A stretch of DNA of 64,000 nucleotides from an uncultured Erysipelotrichaceae bacterium (GTDB lineage Bacteria > Bacillota_I > Bacilli_A > RF39 > UBA660). The position numbers were made by a program, and so were the translations under genes. Below, one piece after another: positions 1 through 10,690 of this stretch; the first letter of the stretch is position 1; every line of letters begins with the position of its first letter. The notes below the pieces were generated by a model. That model saw only the letters and a list, made by a program, of their open reading frames with translations. It did no database searches and had not been told where the DNA came from. The stretch spans positions 23,832 through 87,831 of the forward strand of contig CADAWN010000012.1 of the NCBI GenBank assembly GCA_902791625.1. The letters run 5' to 3'.

Positions 1-575
1 ATAGAAGAAGATTAAAAAATGAAAATTATAATATTTTAACTAGTATTGATGAAAAGAAATTAGAAGAATTTAGAGCTAATAGAAATAAAGTTATTAGAGC
101 TGATCAAGATGAAATAAAAGGTTTAATTAATACTATAACTACTAAAGCTATTAATGGAGAATTAGATAAAGAAACGAGTGTTAACTTACTTAGTGATTTA
201 ATGGCTACACAAGCTCTTGATAGAGTAGAAGCTATGGGTGAAGATGAACAAGTAGTAGAAGATAAAAAAGAAGAAAATAAAGAGGAAAAACAAGATATAT
301 TAAGTGAATCTGATTTAAAACTTGTTGAAGAAAAGAAAGATGAATTTGAAGTTACTAATCAAGATACAAATCATAATAAAGTAATATTTAAAGATATGGA
401 TCAATCATTCTATACTAGAAGTATGGATTTATCCGATAAAGACTTTGATTTAAAAGATAAAGAAGATGAAGATGGACAAAAAAAAGGACATACTGGTTTA
501 AAAGTATTCTTTGTATTATTCTTACTTGCAATAGTAGGAGTACTTGTATTTTTTATACTTAAAAAGAAAATATAA
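1..575 (+). CDS. C-terminal part of a tail-anchored membrane protein (5' end outside window)
   Basis: The reading frame is open from base 3 to the stop at 575, so the ATG at 201 is probably internal and the gene begins upstream. The visible part is highly charged, first Arg/Asn/Lys-rich and then a long Glu/Asp/Lys stretch. It ends in one hydrophobic segment of about 20 residues (KVFFVLFLLAIVGVLVFFIL) followed by KKKI, the layout of a tail-anchored protein with its bulk in the cytoplasm. I recognise no family. A hairpin terminator follows directly, so it is the last gene of its operon. Confidence 0.7.
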   Translation, partial: RRRLKNENYNILTSIDEKKLEEFRANRNKVIRADQDEIKGLINTITTKAINGELDKETSVNLLSDLMATQALDRVEAMGEDEQVVEDKKEENKEEKQDILSESDLKLVEEKKDEFEVTNQDTNHNKVIFKDMDQSFYTRSMDLSDKDFDLKDKEDEDGQKKGHTGLKVFFVLFLLAIVGVLVFFILKKKI

Positions 576-593
576 ATTAAAATAAATTAAAAT

Positions 594-618
594 TACACTA
601 AAAAAGTGTAGTTTTTTT
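594..618 (+). terminator. Rho-independent terminator
   Basis: Stem TACACT/AGTGTA with an A-rich loop, followed by seven T. It ends the operon of the partial first gene. Confidence 0.75.
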
Positions 619-655
619 ATGTAAAAATATGATATTATATTATTGGTGAAGTAGT

Positions 656-1492
656 ATGAATGTAAAGTTTATTGTTAATGAGTATACATTAGTATGGTAT
701 TTGTTATTTCAACAATCTATATCAGTTAAACTTAATAAGTATAAACAAAAGTTATGGAATAATTTTCAAAAAGAATATATACATCTAGAAAAAGAAAAAC
801 AATTAATTTTAAAAGATCCTAAAAATTATATTCCAGATAATGATACTATATATGATTTAATAAAAGACTTTGATGATTACGAAGATATATTAAAAGATAC
901 TGATAAATATAAAGTTAATGTTTTAAAAGTATGGGATACATATAAAACTAAAGTAAAAAAAGAACTTTCAAATATATTAAGATTTGAAATTAAAGATTAT
1001 AATATATTACTTGTTAATCCTAAACTTAATGTAATAGATTTATCATCTAAAGGTGATGGTAAAACAAATACAATAGTTTATGGTAAAAAAATGAAAACTA
1101 ATCCAGTAGAAGCAATGATGGAATTAGTATATATTATTTTAAGAAAAGAATTAAAAGGATTTAATGAAGAAAATAGAGAAATAGTTGAAGCTGTCGTTGA
1201 ACTTGCAATATTAAATGAACTTGGAACTAGAATTACTGGTAAGAGTTGTTATTTAATTGGTAGAAGTGAATATCAATTATTAAAAAGACAAATATATCCA
1301 TATTTCTTAATGTATTTAGGAGTAGATAGAGATGATTTAGTCTCATATATGAGAAGAGATGGAATTATATTTGATCAATCTTCATATACAAATGAAGTAA
1401 AACTTAGAAAGATTAATTTAAAGGAGTTTATTAATTTTTGTATAAATAACAAAAAAATAATATTAAGATTAGATAAACTTGGGGTTAGATAA
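656..1492 (+). CDS. Conserved-looking hypothetical protein upstream of polC
   Basis: 278 residues with the start at ATG 656 after a GGTGAAG-like ribosome site. It is soluble, Lys/Asp/Tyr-rich and mostly helical by composition, with no signal peptide or clear membrane segment. I recognise no domain. Its stop lies 16 bases before the polC start, and the polC ribosome site follows the stop directly, so the two genes are probably co-transcribed. The function is unknown. The position beside polC does not by itself prove a replication role. Confidence 0.7.
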   Translation: MNVKFIVNEYTLVWYLLFQQSISVKLNKYKQKLWNNFQKEYIHLEKEKQLILKDPKNYIPDNDTIYDLIKDFDDYEDILKDTDKYKVNVLKVWDTYKTKVKKELSNILRFEIKDYNILLVNPKLNVIDLSSKGDGKTNTIVYGKKMKTNPVEAMMELVYIILRKELKGFNEENREIVEAVVELAILNELGTRITGKSCYLIGRSEYQLLKRQIYPYFLMYLGVDRDDLVSYMRRDGIIFDQSSYTNEVKLRKINLKEFINFCINNKKIILRLDKLGVR

Positions 1493-1508
1493 GCAGGAGG
1501 TGATTATA

Positions 1509-4500
1509 ATGGATGATAAGATTAAGATATTACTTGAGAAATTAAGTATAGATAAGGACCATTATAATCACTTTTTAAGTGCAATTTTAACTAAGATAAA
1601 ATTAAATCAAAAAGAAAAGAAATGTATTATTTATATAGAAAATAATACTATGTTTGATAAAGAAATAATTAAAGAGTTAGATGAGAAGAAAAACTTAATC
1701 TCACCTGATATGAAAGATGTAAAAATAGTATATGATTTTAAAGAAAAAAACAATGAGAAGTACTTAGATTATTATGAAGTAGTACTTGATAAATTAAAAT
1801 CAGATTTAAGAATAATAGAAATATATAAAGATAAATTAAGACTAGAAGATAATTCTTTTGTGTTAGTAGCTAATAATAAAGTAGAAGAGACTAAGTTAAA
1901 TAAAGTACTTGATAAAATTAACTCTTTTTATCATGATTTAGGACTAGATCAAGATATAAAAGTAGTATTTAGAGAAGAAAATATAATTAAAGAAGAAATT
2001 AAGAAAAATATAGATGAAAGTATTGAAAGTGCGAAGAGTTTAACAGAAGAAGTTAAGAAAGTAGAAGTTAAAGAAGAATCTAAACCAAGATTTACAAGAC
2101 GACCTACTAAAGATCCTGATAGTGTTATTGGAGTTAAAATAGAAGATAAACCTATACCTATTAAATCTATTTTAGGAGAAGATAATAATGTTACTATATG
2201 GGCAGAAGTATTTGGAATAGATTACTTTGAATCTAGTAAGAGTGATTTTAAAATTATTACTTTAAAAGTAACTGATTATGAAGATAGTATTTATTGTAAA
2301 GTTTTTGCTCGTGGTCAAGAAGAGTATGATAGAATTTGTAAAGAGTTAAAAAAGGGTAAATGGTATAAGATACGTGGTTATGTTAAAAGTGATAACTTTA
2401 GTAATAATGAACTTGTATTAAATGCTAGAGATATTATTTTAGAAGATAAAGCTAAAGAAGAAAGAAAAGATAATAGTGAAATTAAAAGAGTAGAATTACA
2501 TGCTCATACTAAAATGAGTCAAATGGACGGAGTATGTGATGAAGTTGAACTTGTTAATCAAGCTATTAAATGGGGACATAAAGCTATAGCTATCACTGAC
2601 CATAATGGATGTCAGTCTTTTCCTCATGTATTTAATACAGTTACTTCATATAATAAAGGAAAAGAAGAAAGTGAAAAATTTAAAGCTATATATGGAACAG
2701 AACTAACTTTAATAGATGATACTGTAGATATAGTAGTAAGACCTACTAAAGATAAATTATTAGATTTAGAGTATGTTGTGTTCGATTTTGAAACAACAGG
2801 TTTTAATGCTGGTGGAAAAGATTCTATTATTGAAATAGGTGCTGTTAAGATGAAAGATGGCGTTATTGTTGAAAAATATGATGAACTTATTAATCCAGGT
2901 GTTAAACTAGAACAAAAGATTATAGATGTAACAAGTATTACAGATGAAATGCTTGAAGGAAAAGATAATGAAGAAAATGCGATTAAAAGATTTATTGAAT
3001 GGTTTGGAGATTTACCAATGGTCGCACATAATGCTAAGTTTGATGTTTCATTCTTAGAGATGGCTTATAAAAAATATAATTTAGGAACATTTAAAAATAC
3101 TGTTATTGATACATTAGAACTTTCAAGAACATTAGATAATAATTTTGCAAGACATAGTTTAAGTGCTTTAGTTAAAAGATATGATGTACCTTGGGATGAA
3201 GAAAGTCACCATAGAGGAGATTATGATGCTGAAGGTACTGCCTTAGTGTTCTATAAAATGTTAAAGAAACTAGATAATCGTAACATAGAAAATATGAATC
3301 AACTAGATGAATTAGTTAGTCGTGATGAAATACATAAATATGGTAAGAGTTATCATGTAAATTTACTTGCACTAAACAAGACTGGTCTTAAAAATATATT
3401 TAAACTTATTAGTTTAGCTAATACTAAGTATTTATATAAAACTCCAAGAATATTGCGTAGTGAAATAGATAGTCATAGAGAAGGTGTTTTAGTTGGTAGT
3501 GGTTGTTATGAAAGTGAAGTATTCTTACAAGCAAGAAGTAAAGCAGATCAAGAATTAACTAATATAATTAGATTTTATGATTATGTGGAAGTTCAACCAA
3601 TAGAGTGCTATAATCACTTAATTCAAAGTGGAGATTTTGCAAATGAATATGAACTATCTCATCACTTACAAAAAATAATTAGAGTAACAGATGAAGCAGG
3701 TAAACTAATTGTTGCAACAGGTGATGTTCATCATATAAATAGAGAAGATAAGATTTATCGTGAAATAATAGTTAATCAAAAAGTACCAGGAGGAGGACGT
3801 CATCCGCTTGCTCGTAATAATATTAAAGAAATACCATCTAATCATTTTAGAACAACAGATGAGATGTTAGAAGACTTTAAGTTCTTAGAGAATGAAAAGT
3901 TAATTAAGAAGATTGTAATTGATAATCCAAATAAAATAGCTGATATGACTGAAATAATAGAAGTTATTATTGATACAGGTGGAATACCTTTCTCACCACG
4001 TGTAAAAAGTGATGATGGTAAAACTTATCTTGATTGTAAAAGAGTTGTTACTGATTTAGTATATACAAAAGCAAAAGATTGGTATGGAGAAAACCTACCA
4101 CATAATATAGAAGAAAGAATTGCAACTGAGTTATATGGAGATATTGTCTTTAAAGCAGTTAAATATAAATTAGAAAGTGAGAATAATGATTCAGTAGAAG
4201 ATAGTTTTAAAATGCTTCATGAAGTAATTGTTAAAGGATATGATGAAGTAATTAGTTTTGTAAGAGAGTATTTAAAGAAAACTAGTGAAGAAGATTTAGA
4301 TGATAAAGAACTAGATAAACTTCTTAATAAAAAACTTGGAGGAATTATTGGTGGAGGATTTGATCCTATTTACTTAATTGCTCAACGTCTAGTTAAACAC
4401 TCTAATGATGAAGGTTATTTAGTTGGTTCCCGTGGTTCAGTAGGTTCAAGCTTTGTTGCTACTATGATGGGAATAACAGAAGTCAATCCACTTCCAGCTC

Positions 4501-6125
4501 ACTATAGATGTGAAAAATGTAAGATGAGTATTTTTGATGATGATAATGGTAATCCACTAGGATCAACTTATTCATCTGGTTTTGACTTACCAGATAAAAT
4601 GTGTCCTGATTGTAATATACCAATGCGTAAAGATGGACAAGATATGCCGTTTGCTACTTTCTTAGGATTTAATGCAGATAAAGTACCAGATATTGATCTT
4701 AACTTCTCAGATTTAAATCAAGCTAGTGCTCATGCATATACTAAAGTATTGTTTGGAGAAGATAATGTTTATCGTGCTGGTACTATTGGTACAGTAGCTG
4801 ATAAAACAGCCTTTGGTTTTGTTAAAGGTTGGGCAGAAGAACATGGTAAAGAATTACGTACAGCTGAAGTTGAACGTCTTGCAATTGGATGTACTGGTGT
4901 AAAAAGAACAACTGGTCAACATCCAGGAGGAATAGTTGTTATTCCAGATTATATGGAAGTATTTGATTTTACGCCATTCCAATTTCCTGCAGATGATGTA
5001 ACTGCTGAGTGGAGAACAACTCACTTTGATTACCATGCAATCGATCAATGTGTCTTAAAACTAGATATTTTAGGTCACTCTGATCCTACACAGTTAAGAC
5101 TTATTCAAAATGAATCAAAGACTGATATTATGAAAGTACCTTTAGATGATAAGGATACTATGAGTATATTTACTAAAACAGATGCATTAGGAGTTACAAC
5201 TGATCAAATTATGTGTAATACAGGAACACTTGGTATTCCAGAATTTGGTACTCCATTTACTATAAAATTAGTTGAAGATACTAAACCAACTACATTTGCT
5301 GAACTTGTTAAAATATCAGGTTTATCACATGGTACTGATGTATGGTTAGGAAACGCTCAAGAATTAATTAAAAATAATATTGTTCCTTTCTCTGAAACTA
5401 TAGGCTGTCGTGATGATATTATGGTTTACTTAATGTATCATGGAGTTGAACCTATTAAAGCATTTAAAATTATGGAGTTTGTTCGTAAAGGAAAAGCATC
5501 AAAAGATCCAGAAACATGGAAAACCCATGTTGAGACAATGAGAAAAAGTGATATACCAGAATGGTTTATAGATTCATGTTTTAAAATTAAATACATGTTC
5601 CCTAAAGCACATGCTGCCGCATACGTTATTAGTGCCTTTAGAATAGCTTGGTATAAAGTACATATGCCAGTATACTTCTATGCATCATGGTATTCATCAA
5701 AAGCAACAGATGTAAATGTTGATGCAATGATAGGGGGATATGATAAAATTAAACAGGCGTTACTTGATATTCAAGCTAAAGGATATGAAGCATCTAATAA
5801 AGAAAATGGACAAGCTGAAAGTCTTAAAATTGCACTAGAAGCAACAGCTAGAGGTATTAAATTTTTAAATGTTGATTTATATGAAAGTGAAGCAACAGTT
5901 TGGAAAGTTAAAAACGATAAAGAAATTTATCCACCATTCTCATCAATTGATGGATTAGGTGATACAGTTGCTCAAAACATTGTAAAAGAAAGAGAGAAAA
6001 AACCTTTCTTAAGCATTGAAGATGTACAAACTAGAGGAAAAGTCTCAGGTACTCTAATTGAAAAAATGAAAGAGATGAAAATACTTGATAATTTACCTGA
6101 ATCAAATCAACTTTCATTATTCTAA
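1509..6125 (+). CDS. polC: DNA polymerase III alpha subunit, PolC type
   Basis: Replicative polymerase of low-GC Firmicutes, with built-in 3'-5' proofreading. The frame opens at a TTG at 1479, but the AGGAGGTGAT at 1495-1504 points to ATG 1509, giving 1538 residues, slightly longer than usual for PolC. Domains in order: an N-terminal region; an OB fold (about 227-315); a PHP domain starting HAHTKMSQMDG at residue 331; the DnaQ-type exonuclease inserted into PHP with DFETTG at 426-431; the polymerase core with SRGSVGSS; a zinc knuckle (C1001, C1004, C1032, C1035); and catalytic PDIDLNFS with D1061 and D1063. The C-terminal helix-hairpin-helix region is present and all key motifs are intact. 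Confidence 0.97.
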   Translation: MDDKIKILLEKLSIDKDHYNHFLSAILTKIKLNQKEKKCIIYIENNTMFDKEIIKELDEKKNLISPDMKDVKIVYDFKEKNNEKYLDYYEVVLDKLKSDLRIIEIYKDKLRLEDNSFVLVANNKVEETKLNKVLDKINSFYHDLGLDQDIKVVFREENIIKEEIKKNIDESIESAKSLTEEVKKVEVKEESKPRFTRRPTKDPDSVIGVKIEDKPIPIKSILGEDNNVTIWAEVFGIDYFESSKSDFKIITLKVTDYEDSIYCKVFARGQEEYDRICKELKKGKWYKIRGYVKSDNFSNNELVLNARDIILEDKAKEERKDNSEIKRVELHAHTKMSQMDGVCDEVELVNQAIKWGHKAIAITDHNGCQSFPHVFNTVTSYNKGKEESEKFKAIYGTELTLIDDTVDIVVRPTKDKLLDLEYVVFDFETTGFNAGGKDSIIEIGAVKMKDGVIVEKYDELINPGVKLEQKIIDVTSITDEMLEGKDNEENAIKRFIEWFGDLPMVAHNAKFDVSFLEMAYKKYNLGTFKNTVIDTLELSRTLDNNFARHSLSALVKRYDVPWDEESHHRGDYDAEGTALVFYKMLKKLDNRNIENMNQLDELVSRDEIHKYGKSYHVNLLALNKTGLKNIFKLISLANTKYLYKTPRILRSEIDSHREGVLVGSGCYESEVFLQARSKADQELTNIIRFYDYVEVQPIECYNHLIQSGDFANEYELSHHLQKIIRVTDEAGKLIVATGDVHHINREDKIYREIIVNQKVPGGGRHPLARNNIKEIPSNHFRTTDEMLEDFKFLENEKLIKKIVIDNPNKIADMTEIIEVIIDTGGIPFSPRVKSDDGKTYLDCKRVVTDLVYTKAKDWYGENLPHNIEERIATELYGDIVFKAVKYKLESENNDSVEDSFKMLHEVIVKGYDEVISFVREYLKKTSEEDLDDKELDKLLNKKLGGIIGGGFDPIYLIAQRLVKHSNDEGYLVGSRGSVGSSFVATMMGITEVNPLPAHYRCEKCKMSIFDDDNGNPLGSTYSSGFDLPDKMCPDCNIPMRKDGQDMPFATFLGFNADKVPDIDLNFSDLNQASAHAYTKVLFGEDNVYRAGTIGTVADKTAFGFVKGWAEEHGKELRTAEVERLAIGCTGVKRTTGQHPGGIVVIPDYMEVFDFTPFQFPADDVTAEWRTTHFDYHAIDQCVLKLDILGHSDPTQLRLIQNESKTDIMKVPLDDKDTMSIFTKTDALGVTTDQIMCNTGTLGIPEFGTPFTIKLVEDTKPTTFAELVKISGLSHGTDVWLGNAQELIKNNIVPFSETIGCRDDIMVYLMYHGVEPIKAFKIMEFVRKGKASKDPETWKTHVETMRKSDIPEWFIDSCFKIKYMFPKAHAAAYVISAFRIAWYKVHMPVYFYASWYSSKATDVNVDAMIGGYDKIKQALLDIQAKGYEASNKENGQAESLKIALEATARGIKFLNVDLYESEATVWKVKNDKEIYPPFSSIDGLGDTVAQNIVKEREKKPFLSIEDVQTRGKVSGTLIEKMKEMKILDNLPESNQLSLF

Positions 6126-6159
6126 AATTATGTTATAATTATAATAGGTGAGGAATATA

Positions 6160-6921
6160 ATGGAAAAAGTAATAGAGTTTTTAATGGATAAGAAAAAAAG
6201 ATATATTGTAGTAGGAGCATTTTTTATAATAGTTTTACTAATAGTATTATCTAGTTGTAGTAAACCTACCACACTAGAAGAAAAATCTATAAAAGATGTT
6301 AGTAAAAGAGTTATGCCTTATATGGATAGAATAGAAAATTCTAAAGAAAGTAAACTAAATAAATATGTTTATTATGCCTTAGAATATGCTTATAATGAGA
6401 ATAATAAAACAGAGTTAACTGTTAATGAAGTTAAAAAGATTATCTTAGATGTATTTAATTATGATGCAAGTAGTAAAAAATTAAAAAATGTTGTAATTTC
6501 ACCTGAAATGATGCAAAACTATATTACATATGATTTTGTAACTGAAAAATATAGAATAGATAAATCTCAAATTACTCAAAGTGAAATTGCTAAAAAGAAA
6601 CTTACTTTCTATGAAATTGATAGTATTAAAAAAATATCAAGTGAACATTTTAAAGTTACATACGATAAATATGTAGTAACTAATCCATATGAAATATTAA
6701 ATTACTATTCTGATTTGAATAATAAAAAGAATTCAAAGAAAAAATATGATATAACACCAATATATAATTATTTAGTAGCTAAAGGTAAAGAAAAAGATAT
6801 TAAGAACTATGTAATAGGTGCTAATTTTGAGAGATTTGCTAAGAAAAAAGGTGAATTGAAAGTAGATTATGTAGTTAAAAATAATAAGTTAGTGATTGAT
6901 TCATATAAAAGTGTAAAATAG
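6160..6921 (+). CDS. Putative lipoprotein
   Basis: 253 residues from ATG 6160, chosen because AGGTGAGG lies just upstream; an in-frame GTG at 6148 lies inside that ribosome site. After a basic start, a hydrophobic stretch ends in LSSC, a good lipobox, so the protein is probably lipidated at that Cys and displayed outside the membrane. The rest is Lys/Tyr/Asn-rich with no recognised domain. It sits 34 bases after polC with a promoter-like TATAAT between them, so it may have its own transcript. Function unknown. Confidence 0.75.
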   Translation: MEKVIEFLMDKKKRYIVVGAFFIIVLLIVLSSCSKPTTLEEKSIKDVSKRVMPYMDRIENSKESKLNKYVYYALEYAYNENNKTELTVNEVKKIILDVFNYDASSKKLKNVVISPEMMQNYITYDFVTEKYRIDKSQITQSEIAKKKLTFYEIDSIKKISSEHFKVTYDKYVVTNPYEILNYYSDLNNKKNSKKKYDITPIYNYLVAKGKEKDIKNYVIGANFERFAKKKGELKVDYVVKNNKLVIDSYKSVK

Positions 6922-6942
6922 TTGATTTTTCAACTATTTTTT
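6917..6942 (+). terminator. Rho-independent terminator
   Basis: Perfect 9-bp stem AATAGTTGA/TCAACTATT, a TTTT loop and a following T run. It overlaps the end of the lipoprotein gene. Confidence 0.85.
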
Positions 6943-7040
6943 ATTTTGTTTGTCAATAAATGTAAATTTTACTATTTTTATGTAAAATAGGTAGTATTCT
7001 ATATGATAAAATTAAGGTGAGATAGAAGGGAGTGATAATA

Positions 7041-10000
7041 ATGAAAAAGAAATATTTGTTCTTTGTTTTTGTTTTTGTATTATTGTTATCTCCTAAGGGT
7101 ATAAAAGCTTTAACAAAAGATGAAATTGCAGGACGTAATACATGTGGTAATTATGAAGTTGCGATTGCTATAGAAAGTAGAGCAGGTGATCCTAGTAGTA
7201 CTAGTATTCAACACTTAAATTGTTATGATGATTATTATTCTGCACTTAATGCTATGAATAATACTAATAATAATGATGCTATTTTATTAGAAAGGAGAAA
7301 TAATTATACTAAGATTATAAATGCTAAATATGCGTTAGTTGATCTTACTGGTAGGGGTAATAAGGTGACTTATTATTATCCAACAGCTAGTAGTTCAAGT
7401 CGTGATGCATATATGGTAACTAGTAGTCAAACTGGTGCAGTAGAAGGAGCTTTCTTAGAATTTGATCCAAACTCTAGACGTGCAAGAATTAAAATAAGTG
7501 GGTATACTGGTTGGGTTGATGAAGATGCTTATAATATAGTGCCTATTGTTTGGGTATATTCAATTGGATATTATAAAAGTACTAATAACGAATTTAAACA
7601 TGTATTTGCTCGTGATATAACAACAACTAGTAGTAGTTCATATGGAATAGCTTTAAGTAAAACACCCGAAGGACTATCAAATGGAAAAGTATATTTTAGT
7701 TATGATGGACATTATTTCTATACTAATCAATATACAATGATAGGTGATTATAAAGCAGGTAATTATAATAATGCGGCAAATAAAAATAATCCATATTATA
7801 ACTATTATCAATATTTACCTAATCACTCTAAAACTAATTATTCAGCAACTAATATAAATCAATATATTAGAGATGGTTTAGGATATAACTATACAGTATT
7901 TGGTAATACCTTAAATATTAAAGGTAGTTTTGATACTGATCAAATTTCTAAATTGTATGGTATGGGTACATACTTTATACATGGTCAAGAACAATATGGA
8001 GCTAATGCTATACTTTCTCTTGGTTTAAATAGAAATGAAAGTGGAGATGGAAGAAGTAGTATTTCTGTTCTTAAGAACAATGGATTTGGTCAAGGAGCAG
8101 TAGATTCTTCACCATTTGGTTCTGCTTATGGATTCTTAACATATCAAGGTGGTATTTATAATCATGCTCAACACTTTGTTGGTGATATGTATGAAAATCC
8201 AAATCACTCTTATTATAATGGTGGACATTTTGGTAATAAATCAGGTGGATGGAATATTAATTATGCATCTGATCCATTCTGGGGTGAAAAAGCAGCTTCA
8301 TACTATTATAGATTTGACAGATATTATGGATTCCAAGATTATAACTTCTATCAATTAGCTATTAATACAAGAAGTACACAAGTATATGCTAGTCCAAATA
8401 CAAGTTCTCGTGCAATTTATTTAATTGGAAATGAGGAAATACCAGTAATTATTGAAGAAGAAGTAACTGGTACAAGTGTAGATGGCAATAATAAATGGTA
8501 TAAAATAGTTAGTGATAAAAATATAAATAGTAATAAAGATCCATATGGAAATTATGCTGAAAAATTTGATTGGGAAAATAGTTATGCTTATGTACCAGCC
8601 GCATACTTTAAAAAGATTAATACACCAGTATCAGGATTAAAAAGTGTAAATGATGTTTATCCACATCAAGGAAATGACTATAGTTATAGTTTCTATAATG
8701 ATGGTAATACTTTAACTCCTAAAGTTGGTAAAACTAATAGAGAAACATCTTACTATTACGATGGTGCTTTAACAGAAGCTACAGGTAAAAAAGTACTAAG
8801 TGATAAATACGTAATGGTATATGATAGAGCAATCGATAGAAATGGTAATGTTGTAAGTTATCAAATAACAAGTAATTATAAATATGATCAAAAAGAATGG
8901 GTAAGTGCAAATGATGTAACTATTGTTGGTGGTAAATATGGTAAGCAAACAGTAGATCCTGAAGGATATAGTTCTAATGTATTTAGAAATGCAGGATCTG
9001 GTGGAGTTATAAGTGGTATTTATGATGGAACTTATATTCCAGTACTTGAAGAAGTTAATGTTAATGGAACAATTTATCTAAAAGTACCAGTAAGTTTAGA
9101 TAGTAATGATAATAGTTATGGTTATACATTAAAGACTGATAGTGATGCAAGAATAGAAATATTTAATGATTATGAAGTAGTTCAAAATGATAAACCAGTT
9201 ATTACTGTAAGTGATAAAACAATAAAAGAAGGAACAGAAATTGATCTTAAATCACTTGCTACTGCAACAGATAAAGAAGATGGAGATTTAACAAGTAAAA
9301 TAGTAATTGAAGGAACAGTAAATAATAAAGCACCTGGTAAATATACTATTACTTATAAAGTAACTGATAGTTTTAATCAAACTGTAGAAAAACAAATTAC
9401 TATTGAAGTTATTAAAGATGAAGAACCAGTTATAACTGCAAGTGATATTACTGTTAGAGAAGGTACAACATATAATTTATTAACAGGAGTAAGTGCTTCT
9501 GATAAAGAAGACGGAGACTTAACAAATAAAGTTAGTATCAAGTCTAATAATGTTGACTTTAATAAACCAGGTAAATATCAAGTAACTTATAAAGTAGTTG
9601 ATAGTTATAATCATGAAGTAACAAAAACTATTAATGTAACTGTTGCTTCTAAGGATACTACAATTGAGACTAGAGTAGAAAGAGATGGAGAATTCTATCT
9701 TGATGGATTAACTTATAATAAAGATAATAAAAAAATAGAAATTAGTGGTTACTTAATTATTAAAGGAGTTAATAATAAAATATCTGATGATATAAAATAT
9801 GAACTAGTATTAAAAGATAAGAATAGTGATAAAAAATATTATTTTGATGTTAATCGTTGGAAAGAAAATATTCCATTTGAACTAGGAATTGAAAACAATT
9901 TTGATTATAATGGTGCTTGGTTTAAAGGATATATAGATTTCTCAAAAGATAATCTTGAAGGTGATTATGACTTATATATGAAAGCAAGTACAGATACAGA

Positions 10001-10607
10001 TTATACTGAACAAAAAGTAACTAATATATTTAATCGTAATATTTCAAGAAGAAGTGAAGATAGTAAATATGGTTATAACTTTAGAGTTAATCTTTCATCT
10101 AAAAAACGTGAAATAGAATTAAATATCAGAAAAGATAAATTAATTACAACAAGCGTATCTAATACTTATAGAAATATGATTAATAATTATGATGACATGA
10201 AATTTGTAGATAATAAATTACAAGTTATTGGTACTTCATATAATTATGATATAAGTTATGATGATAATAACTTTGTAGAAAGAAAAATAGTATTAGAAAA
10301 TACTAAAACTTATAAGCAATATACATTTGATATAGGTTCTACTAAAGATGGTAGTTATAAAGTAAATGCGAATGATAATAAAGATAAAACTTTAGCTTGG
10401 TATAATAACTCTATTGATGTTAGTAACTTAGAAAAAGGTACATATTCAATGATTGTATATACTAAGACAAAAGATGTAGCTGATTATGGTGAAATAGTTG
10501 ATGTATTCGCATCTATTAATCCAGCAAGTGCAACAATTAATAATAAAAATTATAAACTACAAGTTAATACAAAAAGAAATAATAGAATAGAATTAGTTGT
10601 AGAATAA
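7041..10607 (+). CDS. Secreted multidomain cell-wall glucosaminidase (GH73-like) with Ig-like repeats
   Basis: 1188 residues. The start is ATG 7041 because GGGAGTGAT lies upstream; the GTG at 7032 falls inside it. A signal peptide covers about residues 1-26 (cut after GIKA). SH3-like segments are suggested around residues 60-175 and 440-700. A glucosaminidase-type domain (about 300-430) has NESGDG with candidate catalytic E333, the layout of LytB/Atl-like endo-beta-N-acetylglucosaminidases that cut peptidoglycan glycan. Two DUF5011-type Ig-like domains follow (about 717-795 and 794-872, each with TDKEDGDLT or SDKEDGDLT). The C-terminal 300 residues look like tandem adhesion-type beta domains. 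No sortase motif or C-terminal anchor is seen. The likely role is wall remodelling or cell separation. Confidence 0.85.
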   Translation: MKKKYLFFVFVFVLLLSPKGIKALTKDEIAGRNTCGNYEVAIAIESRAGDPSSTSIQHLNCYDDYYSALNAMNNTNNNDAILLERRNNYTKIINAKYALVDLTGRGNKVTYYYPTASSSSRDAYMVTSSQTGAVEGAFLEFDPNSRRARIKISGYTGWVDEDAYNIVPIVWVYSIGYYKSTNNEFKHVFARDITTTSSSSYGIALSKTPEGLSNGKVYFSYDGHYFYTNQYTMIGDYKAGNYNNAANKNNPYYNYYQYLPNHSKTNYSATNINQYIRDGLGYNYTVFGNTLNIKGSFDTDQISKLYGMGTYFIHGQEQYGANAILSLGLNRNESGDGRSSISVLKNNGFGQGAVDSSPFGSAYGFLTYQGGIYNHAQHFVGDMYENPNHSYYNGGHFGNKSGGWNINYASDPFWGEKAASYYYRFDRYYGFQDYNFYQLAINTRSTQVYASPNTSSRAIYLIGNEEIPVIIEEEVTGTSVDGNNKWYKIVSDKNINSNKDPYGNYAEKFDWENSYAYVPAAYFKKINTPVSGLKSVNDVYPHQGNDYSYSFYNDGNTLTPKVGKTNRETSYYYDGALTEATGKKVLSDKYVMVYDRAIDRNGNVVSYQITSNYKYDQKEWVSANDVTIVGGKYGKQTVDPEGYSSNVFRNAGSGGVISGIYDGTYIPVLEEVNVNGTIYLKVPVSLDSNDNSYGYTLKTDSDARIEIFNDYEVVQNDKPVITVSDKTIKEGTEIDLKSLATATDKEDGDLTSKIVIEGTVNNKAPGKYTITYKVTDSFNQTVEKQITIEVIKDEEPVITASDITVREGTTYNLLTGVSASDKEDGDLTNKVSIKSNNVDFNKPGKYQVTYKVVDSYNHEVTKTINVTVASKDTTIETRVERDGEFYLDGLTYNKDNKKIEISGYLIIKGVNNKISDDIKYELVLKDKNSDKKYYFDVNRWKENIPFELGIENNFDYNGAWFKGYIDFSKDNLEGDYDLYMKASTDTDYTEQKVTNIFNRNISRRSEDSKYGYNFRVNLSSKKREIELNIRKDKLITTSVSNTYRNMINNYDDMKFVDNKLQVIGTSYNYDISYDDNNFVERKIVLENTKTYKQYTFDIGSTKDGSYKVNANDNKDKTLAWYNNSIDVSNLEKGTYSMIVYTKTKDVADYGEIVDVFASINPASATINNKNYKLQVNTKRNNRIELVVE

Positions 10608-10633
10608 GAAAGCTTTAAGCTTTCTTATTTGTT
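10606..10633 (+). terminator. Rho-independent terminator
   Basis: AAGAAAGC and GCTTTCTT form a strong stem followed by a T-rich tail, directly after the glucosaminidase stop. Confidence 0.85.
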
Positions 10634-10690
10634 TGACAATGTTAATAAAATATATTAAAATTTTAATGCATAAGTTATACAGGAGGTATT

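Noticed and set aside
1479..1508. TTG-initiated extension of polC
   Set aside because: These codons include the AGGAGGTGAT ribosome site of ATG 1509.
4854..5048. Minus-strand open frame inside polC
   Set aside because: It lies within a fully coding, conserved polymerase domain and has no ribosome site; a shadow frame.
8149..8358. Plus-strand open frame inside the glucosaminidase gene
   Set aside because: Overlaps the catalytic domain in another frame and has biased, non-protein-like composition.
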